This document shows, in pieces, positions 48,175-59,309 of a stretch of DNA of 64,000 nt; the first letter of the stretch is position 1, and every line of letters starts with the position of its first letter. The translations under genes and the position numbers were made by a program. The stretch is from Poecilobothrus nobilitatus (taxonomy: Eukaryota; Arthropoda; Insecta; Diptera; Dolichopodidae): positions 156,091,271-156,155,270 of the forward strand of contig OX352773.1 in NCBI GenBank assembly GCA_947095535.1, given 5' to 3'. The notes beneath the pieces are model-generated. The model was given only the letters and a program-made list of their open reading frames with translations. It made no database searches and had not been told where the DNA came from.

Positions 48175-50237
48175 TTTATGTATTTAATATATATATATAT
48201 TTCTTTATCATAATAGATATATATATATATATATATCTATAATATAATACACAAGATGTTGGCGAGACCTTGCCAACATGTAAAAAAATATATTTTATAT
48301 CTATAATAAAACACTCACACTGAATGTAAACTAAACTGGCAATGATGATATTTCTGTATATTTATTTAATAATTTAAAATTTTATTACCAGAGACACAAA
48401 TCTTTGACTCAAAGTATTATCAAGAGACACACACCGTTCATTAAAAATTTAAATAAATTTAGTAAATATTATTACGAGTGACCAAATTTTCCACGTTTCC
48501 ACTAGAAGTATTACCAGAAACACAAACCGTTCATTAAAAGTGAGTACAGTCAAAAAAGTAAAAGTACATACATAAAAAACACATTTTCAATAAAAATAAA
48601 TTCAGCAAATTTTTAATTTTTAAATTTGACCGCCACGTCCATTATGAACTGGTCGCAGCGGTAAATTAAAAATAAATTATTAATATTCTGTTGGCGTTTT
48701 CAATCTTTGTTTTGAAAAAAAAATAAATAAAAATAGGTACTCTTAATAAAATTAAAACGCCTAAAGTGAAAAAGTGAGAGTGAGCAAAGTTTATAGTAAA
48801 CCTCATATTTATAAGAAAAAAATAATAGGCCGATTTTATGATTTTGTTTTCATTAGTATAAAAGCTGGTGCAAGCTTCGTAACGTACTTTAAAATAGTTT
48901 TGTTTATTTAGGTTGAAATTTAGATTTTTAAGCTAAATTTTCGGTAGAACTGGTATAACATAAAATATTCGAAATTTTTTTATTAATGTAAAATTCGGCT
49001 GACTTAAATAATTATATTTCATAACAAAAGTCAGAAACTTACTAAATATTATAGAAACGGATATTTTTCTTAAAAAAAAATAGAAAAAAATATCATAGAA
49101 AATATCATTTTAGAAGCCTTCTCTCACAAAAGATTCATAATTTTGTACTAATTTATTATTAGACCATTAATAAAATTGTTAGCAATGGAAAAAAATAATA
49201 TTTATTAATCAGATCAGATAATATAATACCAGGAATTAATGATTGAATTTCTGATAATATACACAATATTATACACACAAGATGTTGGCCAGATCTATAA
49301 TAAACCACTCACACTGAATATAAACTAAACTGGCAATGGTGATATTTATTTCTGTATATTTATTTAATAATTTAAAATTTTATTATCAGAGACACAAATC
49401 TTCGACTAAAAGTCTTATCAGAGACACTAACTTTTACTTTTTAAAAGTACTTTCGACACAAAATTTAAAGCAAATTTTTAAATTTGACCGCCACATCCAT
49501 TATGAACTGGTCGCAGCGGTAAATTAAAAATAAATTATTAATCTTCTGCTGGCAGTTTTCAAATGACTCTTTGTTTTGAAAAAAATAAAAATACTCTTAA
49601 TAAAATTAAAAGACCTGAAAGTGAAAAGAGCAAAGTTTATAGTAAGCCTTATATTTATAAGAAAAAAATAATAGGCCGATTTAATTCTTGATTTTGTTTT
49701 CACTATTATAAAAGCTGGTAAAAGCTTCGCAACAGACTTTATAGTAGTTTTGTTTATTTAGGTTAGAATTTTGATTTTTTAAGCTGAATTTTTGATATAA
49801 CATAAAATATTCGAATTTTTTTTATTAATATAAAATTCGGCAGACTTAGCTAATTATATTTCACAACAGAAATCAGAAACTTACTAAATATTATAGAAAT
49901 GGATATTTTTCTTAAAAAAAAAAGAAAAAATAACATAGAAATATCATTTTAGAAGCCTTTTCTCACAATAGATTCATAATTTTGTACTAATTTATTATTA
50001 GACCATTAAATTAAAAAGCTGTCGAAAACGACCGTCACAAAAAAAAAGACCCCGAAAATTTATGAAATTACATTATCAGAGACATGAATCTTTTATTAAA
50101 TATAAGAAAGACCTCTTCCAAAGTACATTTAAATAAAATAAATTCAGCAAATTTTTTTCAAGCAAAAAAAAAATAAACGCAAAAAACTTGAAAGTAGTTT
50201 TGGTAATTGAAGTAATTTCGCGGCGAAAACAACTGTT
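48175..50237. repeat. 2.06-kb tandem unit, copy 2
   Basis: Near-identical to copy 1. Differences noticed are a longer TA run (2 bp, near 48210-48235) and one or two changes in the A-run at about 49072-49085 (where copy 1 reads a pure A-run followed by G). Length is 2063 bp. It ends with 'AACTGTTTTT' before diverging into unique tail sequence 'CATCTAAATAAA'. A 'TTT' microhomology at the junctions fits unequal exchange or slippage. Confidence 0.93.
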
Positions 50238-50726
50238 TTTCATCTAAATAAATTTTTTTTTTTTAAAACTAAAGAAAAATAGAGAGTAAAATTTTAACAA
50301 ATATTAAAATTATTTCGATTATTGGGAGTGTTTTAAATGTAACAAAAAAAAAAATGTCGTAGCGGTTGGTGTTGGTTGGTTTTTCGCCGGTTTTTATTGT
50401 GCACTTTATACATGTGTTTCAAACAATTTTTGAGATATCGGCACGAACTTTTACCCTGAATGTGTTTTTAGCTTGGACCATTTTTTCTCAATGATTAACA
50501 AACTGTCAAAAATTACCGCCACGAAAAAACGGCGAGAATAAATTAATAAACTATACCTAACATTTTTAATTTTATGTGTTTAGATTTGTTTTATGTTTTT
50601 TTTTTATTATAAGTAAGTAAGTGATTTCAACATTTTTTTAATGGTGCTGATGTAAAAATGAAATTTTTAGGTAGTTTATTAAGGGAGTCAGTATGATAAC
50701 GTAAATGTTTTTGAATCTATAGAATT

Positions 50727-50752
50727 TGTGCAATTGCACAGGGGATTTCTAG
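50727..50752 (+). repeat. Helitron-type 3' terminus: palindrome + CTAG
   Basis: TGTGCAATTGCACA (50727-50740) can form a 5-bp stem with a 4-nt loop, extendable with T-G pairs. It is followed by GGGGATTT and CTAG (50749-50752), with T as the next base. This matches the established Helitron 3'-end pattern (hairpin about 10 nt before CTRR). Confidence 0.6.
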
Positions 50753-50820
50753 TATATATATATTATATATGTATATGTGTCTACTATTACTGTATCTTTA
50801 AATGAATATGTAAGTATGTG

Positions 50821-50854
<34 letters not shown>

Positions 50855-52085
50855 AATATATATTATATTCATGTATATTGTATGTTTATTTTTATACATT
50901 TATCTTAAATATCTGCACTAAAAGCAAAAAAAAACTTCATTTAAAGTAAACATTTCTTCACTTTAAATAAAAAATCTTCACTTAAAGTAAAAATGTCTTC
51001 TTTTAAAGTAAAAAAGAAGTTATATAAGCTGATAAGCCATTTTATAACGTTGTTTCGTCCAACTACGAGAAAATTAGTTCTCGTACATACCTACTGTTAC
51101 GCCTATGAGAAAGTAACACAAATATTAATTCTAAATGTGTGTCGAATATCTCCACAAATTAACCTTGTCAACAATGTCATAAAATATTAAATAAATAAGT
51201 TATCCAAAGTTTAGACCATCCTTCATTACTAAATTCCCATTAAAAACTAAGAGTCTAAAATTACACCATAAAAACAATACGATGAGAATTGTACTAGAAG
51301 ACTATAATTGTATCTAGGTACTACTCGTTTAGGTATCCAATACAATATTATAAAAAAGAATTTGTTTAGCAGTATTTTCCTAACCACTTTTTGTTTTCTA
51401 AAAGCCTGGCAAATATTTTTTGTATAAGGATTTAATCAAAGCTAGAGTGGTTGATTTCGTATGTATCCGATGAAATAAAAATCCTGCATGTCATTTAAAT
51501 GTCCTTAAAATACACAACTAACAAAAAAACCATCCGAATATTTTGAAATGAAAATAAATGAACCTGAAAAATGGAAGAAAATATTATTCCTGTGGGATAA
51601 AATTTTGATTTAAATTATAATTAGAATATACTTCAAATTACGTGATTGTTCTAGATTGTGAAGAAAGGATAATCAAAATTTAAAACGGTGATAATATTAT
51701 GTTACAATATTATTTTGTAAGCCTTTTCATCTTATTTTTTATTTTTTTCTATTTTATTTTCTGTTGGCAGTTTTGTAAAATTATTTGTAAAGAATGTGAA
51801 AATTAAAAAAAAAAAAAATGTTTACTAAAATAAAAGAAAAGAAGTAATTTGATTCAAGGTTGGTGTTATTTGTTTTTTGTTTTTAAACAAAAACTGGAAT
51901 TTATGAAATTATTTTAACTTTAATAATAAACAGAATTTAAATTTTATAAAAATTTCTATAGAAATATTTTGGAATAATAATATGATGAAATATGACGCCT
52001 GAAGTACATACTTAAGAATTTATTTAAGACTGTAACCGTTAGAATTATTATAAAATGATGGGAGAAAAACTATTTCAATCCTGAA
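50753..52085. other. AT-rich sequence with TA microsatellite
   Basis: A (TA)n run lies at 50824-50851. A plus-strand frame of 65 codons at 50993-51190 shows no recognisable motif. No gene supported. Confidence 0.5.
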
Positions 52086-52125
52086 TTAACCCTAGAAAGA
52101 TAACCCGAGTAAAATTTACTCACTC
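52086..52125 (+). mobile_element. piggyBac-like terminal sequence (solo end)
   Basis: TTAA (52086-52089) is followed at once by CCCTAGAAAGATA (52090-52102), the terminal motif of piggyBac next to its TTAA target site. GAGTAAAATTTACTC (about 52107-52121) is a near-palindrome and recalls the internal 'GTAAAATT' repeat of piggyBac ends. The matching opposite end (TATCTTTCTAGGG before TTAA) is not seen downstream. This is either a decayed or truncated piggyBac-like element or MITE, or chance similarity of a 17-base word. Confidence 0.5.
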
Positions 52126-52267
52126 TCAGAGAAAAAATTATCATATTATCTCTCAGAATAATAATTTTTGTATACTGTATTCTCGTAAGTGCATTCTTTA
52201 TTCAATTCTTTTTCAGTTTGATTTTCATTTTTAACTGCAAGACATATTTTCAGTGCGGAAGTTTATA

Positions 52268-53590
52268 AAACAAGGTAGAATGTAAACCAACGGTTTTTAA
52301 AAGCGCACATTTCCAAAACTCAATACAAACTGTTTAGAAGTGTGCCTTACACAAAAATTTTAAAATTTCATGTAAGTAAAAATGTGAAAATAGGACATTT
52401 TTGAAATTTTGAGAGGCCGTAAGTCCGGAATCCTATATAACTAAGAAAAGCCGTTAACACACGTAAAAATATATTATTGAACCTTTAATTTTCATGTCTT
52501 GCCAAAGAAAAATTTGTACAGGTGCCTAAGTTACAGGTGCCTAAGTTACAGGTGTCTAAAAATAGCAAATTTTCAATTTTTGAGGCGTAATAACTCTTAA
52601 AGAGGGGGTGTTACCAAAAAATTTTTTGAGGAAACTTATACTAATTCTAAAAGTTCTTTCTTGTCTCAAAATTTCAGGTTCCTATCTAAAGGGGTGCCGG
52701 AGTTATGAAAAAAGAAATTTCATGCAAAATGTGGTTTTCACATAACGGTAAATTTAAATAGTAAATTACAAAATATCACATAATTTTGATATTGTTTTAT
52801 ATAGATAATAAAATTTTCGATCTTCTGGCGGTTTTAGATTGCAAAATTATTACGCAGAGCCCGAGATATATACATCTGAAAATGGGGCTTTTTCGCAATT
52901 TTGAAGAGCGGCAACTTTGGAACCCTTTACAATTAAAATAAACCTTTAACACTTGTAAAAATATATTATTGTAGCTTTAATTTTTATATCTTGCAGAAGT
53001 AAAATGTGTACAGGTTCCTAAGTTACAGGTGTTTAAAAATAGCAAATTTTCAATTTTTAAGCCCTAATAGCTCATAAACAGGGGGTGGTCCAAAAAAATT
53101 TTCTGAGCAAACTTATACTAATTCTAAAAGTTCTTTCTTGTCTCAAAATTTCAAGCTTCTATCTAGAAGCGTGCCGGAGTTATGAAAGTAGAAAAATCAT
53201 GCAAAATTTGGTTTTCACATAACGGTAAATTTAAATACTAAATTTAAAAAAATTGTATAATTTTGATATTAATTTACAAAGATAAAAGAAATACCTGTCG
53301 AATGACGTTTTCAGATTGAAAAAATCTTAAGCAGAACATAAGATATATGTATTTAAAAATAGGGCTTTTTCAAAGTTTGAGGGGCTGTAGCTCCGTAATG
53401 GGGGGGGGCTACATGAAAAAGTTGTTCCACAAAATTATTTTTTTTATGAGACCTACCTATGGTTAAAATTTTTTTTCTCTATCTTTAACGGTGTAGAAGT
53501 TTTGTAAACAGACGGACGGACGGACGGACGGACAGAGTGAAACTAATAAGCACATTTTTTCAAAATTTTTTTGGAAATGTGCTAAAAATC
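52268..53590 (-). mobile_element. Family D repeat, copy 6 (longest D)
   Basis: Left end 'AAGGTAGAATGTAAACC', then 'GGTTTTTAAAAGCGCACATT'. Right end 'GGAAATGTGCTAAAAATC' gives a short terminal inverted repeat (AGC.CATTTCCAAAA). A GACGGACGGACGGACGGACGG tract is at about 53512-53534. The middle is an internal duplication with ~485-bp spacing ('AAAGTTCTTTCTTGTCTC' at about 52652 and 53136; 'GTGCCGGAGTTATGAAA' at about 52696 and 53171). Shares the 'TCACATAACGGTAAATTTAA' module with family A. Non-coding. Confidence 0.8.
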
Positions 53591-55309
53591 ATGAAGATTG
53601 TTAAACGTACAAATATAGCATAAAGCATAATGTAAAAAATGTTTCGAAAAAAAATTTATTAGATTGTATCCATAGTTTTATATTGACAATGTATTAACTT
53701 TTTATTTTATAAACATACAACTTAATAAATTTAACTCTTTATAAGTATAATTTTTATCTTTTTATTAAATAAGATATATTTATTTTAGTAATAAATTTGG
53801 AAGTCCACCCGAATGTCAAACAAAATAATCAATGATATAAAATCTCAAATGTATACCAGTAAAAAACATCCCAAATTCCAAAATTCTTCTAATAATGTTT
53901 TATGATAATTTATTTAGTTAAAAAATGGTTTTCGTCTCATAAGCCATGAAGAAGGAATAGACTCTCTATTGCATTACAAATTTTTGCTTGTTTCGATATA
54001 CTCGCAATCACTCCTTTTGAAGGAAGAATATCAAGAGCCGGACACCCTATGAGAGATTCAGCAATAGAAGTAATCTTAAAATTTATTACAAGATCAGGGT
54101 TTCAATAATTTGTTTAGCAAGGGATATTTTAGGGGACAAGACAATTAACCAATATTTTGTGTTTGTGTTTATACATTTCGGATTTTTTGTTTTTAGATTT
54201 TGTCATTTGGAATTTTTTTTTTGTTTTTGGATGTGTTATTTTGTGATTTTTTTTTGTGTTGTGCTAAGCGACCCCACCAATACTCTACAACTACAACTAC
54301 TATACAACTACAACTATATACTACAACTATAAAGTAAAGATGAAGAGATTTCAACTGGGTCTCATTTAAAATTCCAAATCGCATCTATTAAAGAATAATT
54401 TCGATTCAAAAAAATTAGGTATATTTACCACTTTACAACATTCTAATAAATTTTTTTTTTAAATATTTCTCTCAATCATTCGAAACCACTGAATAGGAGT
54501 GAAGTGAAATGAATATTAAATTAAACTTTTTTAAAATTAAAAATAATATCTGAAACGCTATTGTGCAAACAAACTATAAAAAACTTTTACCATGATTTTT
54601 TTGACTTAAATTGGAAGTTAAAGCAAACAAAAATGAACATGATAATTATGTTCCTAAATATAGTAGCTTTTACTTCATTTATTATTAAACAAGGCAGAAT
54701 ATAACACCAAACGTAAATTTTTATTATTATGCCAAAGTTTATTTTGAAATCGGAAAAATTCTCAGAAATCGTTAAGTGTAGCTATATTCTAGTCTAAATT
54801 ATATAAATTAAATTTTAGTCTAATCTTTTGTTGCTTTAAAAAAAATGAAATATATGATTAGAATATAAAATATAAATATTATCGATCCTAAATTTTCTTT
54901 TAATATATTTAGATGTATATTATTTTCGGTATCCCAAAAATAAATCTACATTTTTCCAATTAAAGTTATAGATATATTATTATAATACCTATAAGTATAT
55001 TATATTGAATTTAATTTTAGTTTTTTTTTCTCATTTTACATTTTGCATTACGTTCTCCTTTATTACTAAAACAGATTAAATAAAAATTATTTTATAAAAA
55101 AATAGAAGGTAAATATTAGAATTTACTCATGTATATTTACCTATCCAAAAGTAAAATAAATTTTAACTATTTGAATTCATTTTTAAAATAAAATATTGTT
55201 TTAAATCATTTTAATTAAAATTTTAAATTGAAAACTGCAGCAATAGTATTATTAGAAAATAACGTTCTACATATAATACTATTCCGCAATCTTTTAAAAG
55301 TTATTGTAC
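53591..55309. other. AT-rich sequence, no recognised gene
   Basis: A short (ACAACT)-rich simple repeat lies near 54288-54330. 'AAACAAGGCAGAATATAACA' at about 54690 recalls the left end of family D and may be a remnant. Nothing else recognised. Confidence 0.5.
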
Positions 55310-56770
55310 ATCGTACCTGTTTGTATTTACTTTTACTCGCTTAAGGAGCACAGGGCTTCTGCATTGTTTCTCCATCTTATTCTGTTATTTGCCAGCTGCT
55401 GTTTGAGTTGTAACCAAGTTTTTATCCTTTGTAGCATTTATTTTCCTACTGTTCTGCGCCATGTTGTACGAGCTTTTCCAACATTTCGTATTTCTTATGG
55501 GTTTCATTCTAGCACTTGTCTGGTAATTGTATTGGTAGGTCTTTGCAATGTGTAACCTATCCATCGCCATTTTCCTTTTCTTATCTGTATTATTACAGGT
55601 TGTCTTTCATGATTGACCATAATTTTTCATTACTTATTATTCTTGCTTAGAAGATTCTGCAGATATACCTTAGGCATTTGTTTATAAACACCAGGATTTT
55701 AATAATATTTGTATGGTATGAGTACCAGGTTTCACTACCTTATAATAATATTGGTTTGATGCAGGGGTTGAATATTCTTAGCTTCGTACTTCGTGTCCAG
55801 TGACGAGGTCTTCATGTTGTCCAGAATCTGGCAGATGCCTTTCTAGCTTATTTTATTCTATTTATTTGTCTTCTTTACAGCCTCCTTCAGTAGAGATTAT
55901 ACGGCCTGGTAGTTTAATTTTGATAATTCTTCAATTGCTGTATTGTTTAGTGGTTCCTGGTGGTTGTATTAATTACAAGTGATTTTGTTTTCTTAGGTTC
56001 ATTAATAATACAAAAATGTTCGCCTTTTCACCTTATAGGCAGATTTTTTTTGCATATGGGTATGTGACTAGGCTAGCAGGCCAATGTCTTTAGCGTAATT
56101 GAAGTATTCAAGCCAGCTTGTTAAGGTTCATATTATTTCTCTTGGCGAATTGAACTTCCCTCATCATGTAGTCTAGTATTATATTGAATAGTATGGAGGA
56201 GAGAGGATCTTCCAGGTTGGGTTGTAATATGTTGGCTACTATTTGAGTATTGGCTTTCAATAGCTCGACGGCTACACCTTCTGAACCTTCAACTTTGTGG
56301 TTCTTTAGTTTATTAATTGCTTCCACAAATCTTTTGGATCCTGGTTTATCCGATAGCGGAGTTAAATTTTTTTTTCTTCTTCTTCTCAATGTACTTGCTC
56401 TATACTGTTTTTCTTAGCTTCTTCGTATTATTTTTTCCATCTTTTATTGGTTGACTTTTGTTTATTGTTCTATTTGCCAATTTGTGTATATTTTTGTATA
56501 AGTTCTTTATACTGTTTTGCTGGGCTGATACTTTTGCTGCAGCAGCTATTTGGTTATAGAATTTATGCTTATCTCTTCTAGCTACGTTCTTTATTTGTCG
56601 TGCTTTTCCTTCGTAATACTGCTTTGAGGTTTCAGTTTGGTGGGTTAGAAGTTTTTTTCTAAACTGCCTTCTCTGGTTGTATTCTTGTAAGAGGTCAGTA
56701 CGTTCGAGAGTGTTTCTTGTATTTTATAAGAGATCAGTACATTCGAGAGCGTTCTTTAGAAATCACCTTG
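55310..56770 (-). pseudogene. RTE/BovB-like LINE ORF2, heavily decayed
   Basis: Minus-strand motifs, 5' to 3': linker 'QYYEGKARQIKN' and 'LYKNIHKLANRTINKSQ' (about 56630-56450); 'AINKLKNHKVEGSEG' and 'ELLKA' (RT start); 'DPLSSILFNIILDYMMREV'; 'NYAKDIGLLA' where the catalytic YADD has become YAKD (56086-56097); 'FNPCIKPILL'; 'KENGDG'/'KWRWIGYTLQRP' near 55570; and 'KARTTWRRTVGK' near 55460. Order and motifs are those of RTE-type LINE polymerases. About 100 residues between 'ELLKA' and 'DPLSS' are missing, and stops and frame changes are frequent. No endonuclease is visible upstream of 56770. Confidence 0.85.
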
Positions 56771-56882
56771 TTTCATGTAACTAAAATCTTTTAGTTTTTT
56801 TTTTAAATAAAAAGTTTTAAAATATATTCTTTAAGAAAGGAAAAAGAAAAGTGGTTACATTGGTCGAAATTTGTTCCTCTAA

Positions 56883-57272
56883 ATGGTCAAAGAAAGGATA
56901 TTTGAATTTGTGATATATCTAATGTCCAGTTATTTAATAGTTTCGATTCAAGATCAAATAGTATACCAGTACATTGGTATAACATTAAATGGTTTTTATT
57001 ATTATCATCTATTATACTTGATACTAATTGAATTAAGCCACAGAATAAAAATAAAACCGCGAAGTCTCATTAAAACATCGAAGAAATTAATTAATATGTC
57101 ACTGTCAAATGTCAATTTATCAGAAGTTTGTTTTTTACGAAAACTATTTGTTTATTTGTTAAATTTTCTTTTAAATTATATAATTAAAAGCTATATCAAA
57201 TTATATTTTCGATTGAATTTTCTTTTTTTTTATATAGGTAACTATTTTAAATATTTGAATAAAATTTTGTAA
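56883..57272 (+). CDS. hypothetical 129-residue hydrophobic ORF (doubtful)
   Basis: An open frame from ATG 56883 to a stop ending at 57272. The product is rich in Leu, Ile, Tyr and Phe, with two hydrophobic stretches (about residues 7-53 and 85-118) separated by a basic segment 'HRIKIKPRSLIKTSKKLIN'. This could suggest a membrane protein fragment such as a decayed chemoreceptor exon. AT-rich DNA readily gives such frames by chance, no family motif is recognised, no splice context was established, and the neighbouring 55-57 kb is LINE debris. I regard it as probably non-coding. Confidence 0.15.
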   Translation: MVKERIFEFVIYLMSSYLIVSIQDQIVYQYIGITLNGFYYYHLLYLILIELSHRIKIKPRSLIKTSKKLINMSLSNVNLSEVCFLRKLFVYLLNFLLNYIIKSYIKLYFRLNFLFFYIGNYFKYLNKIL

Positions 57273-58119
57273 CTTTAGTTTTACTAAAATTGTAAAACTG
57301 AATTGCAAAATTAAATATCACAAGTTTAAAGACCATAATCAATAAAATAACTTTAGCGTCCCAAATATTTTCTCTCTTTAGAAATTGAAACACTTTTGCA
57401 AAATTTTATGCAATTTTATTTTGTTTTTTTTTTTTTTCAAGTTATGATAAAAATAATTTAATGTATGCCGAATATTTAAGCACTTTGAGCACAATTTAAG
57501 CACAAAACTCTTTTAGGGTAGAGGATAATGGTACAGCCACTAGTATAAAAGTAAAACATTTTTCAGTTTAGATATACTAGAAAAAAAAGGGTTCTAACTG
57601 TATCTATAATATACCATATCAATATCATATCAAAACAATGCAATGTACCTATCTACTATAAAGTGTAATAGTCACATAGACGTAACATGATAGTTGCGCT
57701 TATTCGTACAATTCTGTAACTTACAAGTTTAAAAAATTATTTTAACCCTTTTTTTTACAATATATTAAATCTTTGGTTTTTTGTAACAAAATAAAGTTAC
57801 ATTTCAAGGACAAAAAATTCTAAAATTAAAAAAATTAAGAGAGAATTATAAGAATTGCTTCAGAATCAAAACTCTTTGGTATCTTTATTTATTTGAAAAG
57901 TAATTGATTTCTATCTTCATGCAATATTTCAGATTTCCGACGAAGAGAAACTCTGTTTCCGATATTATACTCTGATATGTAAACACTTTGTTCTCTGCAG
58001 ATAATAATTCTACTGGCGAGTTTGTAAGAGAAAGTGAAGCAGAATAATATTATAAGTTTCTAACCAACATTTAACTTCACTAATATTAAGTACATATTAG
58101 TAAGTAAATTAGTTTTTAT
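57273..58119. other. AT-rich sequence, no recognised feature
   Basis: Nothing supported up to the C2 element. Confidence 0.5.
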
Positions 58120-59309
58120 TATACCCTACACATTAAGTATAGGGTATATTAACTTTGGTATGGTGTTTCTAACCACCAAAAGGAAGCGAGTTAGGTATAG
58201 ACATGTATATATATTCTGAATCAGGATCACCTCAGGAGTCGATTTAGCGATGTCCGTCCGTCCGTCCTTACGAACGATAACTCAAAAAATAATGATGCTA
58301 TCTTGATGAAATTTATACTGTAAGTTAACAATGACCAAGGTAAGGCGGGGATTGTAAATGGGCGAAATCGGACCATGCGTTCAAGTACCTCCCATACAAC
58401 TCCCAAAACCGAATAGGCATATCTTCGAAATTAATAAAGATAGAAACTTAATTGTACGAGGGTGTGTTTTTCTGAATCCCTGATATGCCTAAAATTTGAG
58501 ATGAATTGGAGTGGTTGTTCGGGTATCCCCCATACAAATCTAAAAACCGAACAAGCATATATTCGAAATTAATAAAGATAGAAACTTCAAATTTGGTAAA
58601 AGGGTGTTGTGTCCTGAATCCCTTATTTGTTGAAAATTTGAGATGAATTGGAGGAACTGTTCGGGTACCTCCCATACAACTCCCAAAATCGAACAAGTAT
58701 ATCTTCGAAATTAATAAAGATAGGAACTTCAAATTTGATACGAGGGTGCTGTTTCCTAAATCCCTGATTTGCCTAAAATTTGAGATGAATTGGAGTGGTC
58801 GTTCGGGTACCTCCCATACAACTCCCAAAACCGAACAAGCATATCTTCGAAATTAATAAAGATAGAAACTTCAAATTTGGTACTAGGGTGTTGTTTCCTG
58901 AATCCCTGATTTGTCCAAAATTTAAGATGAATTAGAATGGTTGTTCGGGTATCTGCCACACAACTCCCAAGACCAAACAAGCATATCTTCGAAATTAATA
59001 AATATATAAACATAAAATTTGATATAAGAATATTCTACCCTTTTGATGTCTCTAAAATTTGAGATGAATTGGGGTGGTGGTCCGCATGCCTTCACACACT
59101 TCCCAAGACCTAAGAAGCTTATTTTCGAATTTAATAAAGATAGAAATCTGCAATTTTGTACAAAGGTTGTAAAAGCATTTATTTTTTTAGCTTAGTTATA
59201 TTAAATACTTAACTAATATAACTTATGGATTTTTAATTTAATTTGAATTTTTTAGGTGTAAGGTATAAATAAGTCGGTTACATCGACTTACTGTTACTTT
59301 TATTTGTTT
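58120..59309 (+). mobile_element. HINE/DINE-1-like element, family C copy 2 (C2)
   Basis: Complete and inverted relative to C1. 5' hairpin TATACCCTA...TATAGGGTATA (58120-58149), 'GGTATGGTGTTTCTAACCAC', 'CCAAAAGGAAGCGAG', 'GAGTCGATTTAGCGATG' and GTCCGTCCGTCCGTCC (58252-58267). The order 'AAGGAAGCG ... GAGTCGAT.TAGC.ATGTCCGTC' is also the order in Drosophila DINE-1, the main support for the family assignment. The tandem array of ~141-bp units follows ('TCTTCGAAATTAATAAA' at about 58422, 58560, 58702, 58844, 58986 and a variant at 59122). The 3' end is 'AAATAAGTCGG...CGACTTACTGTTAC', a hairpin, then 'TTTTATTTGTT'. Confidence 0.87.

Larger units (their letters stand above)
46237..50752 (+). mobile_element. 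Helitron-like element with repeated 5' ends (candidate)
   Basis: Canonical Helitrons start with TC, end in CTRR after a short hairpin, and insert between A and T without target duplication. Here A|TCTATAATAAAACACTCACA occurs at 46237 and again with small changes at 47231, 48300 and 49294. The only matching 3' terminus is at 50727-50752, palindrome TGTGCAATTGCACA, then GGGGATTT, then CTAG|T. The simplest reading is one non-autonomous Helitron whose 5' part was amplified to four heads with one tail. An upstream start at 46173 (A|TCTATAATATAATACAC) is also possible. No Rep/helicase is encoded. Confidence 0.55.

Noticed and set aside
47273..49527. Identical 63-codon frames at 47273-47464 and 49336-49527
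   Set aside because: Identical only because the 2.06-kb unit is duplicated. The product has no motif, and the frame is not kept in the diverged half-unit.
54193..54384. 63-codon minus frame with 'VVVYSCSCIVVVVV'
   Set aside because: Translation of an ACAACT-type simple repeat.
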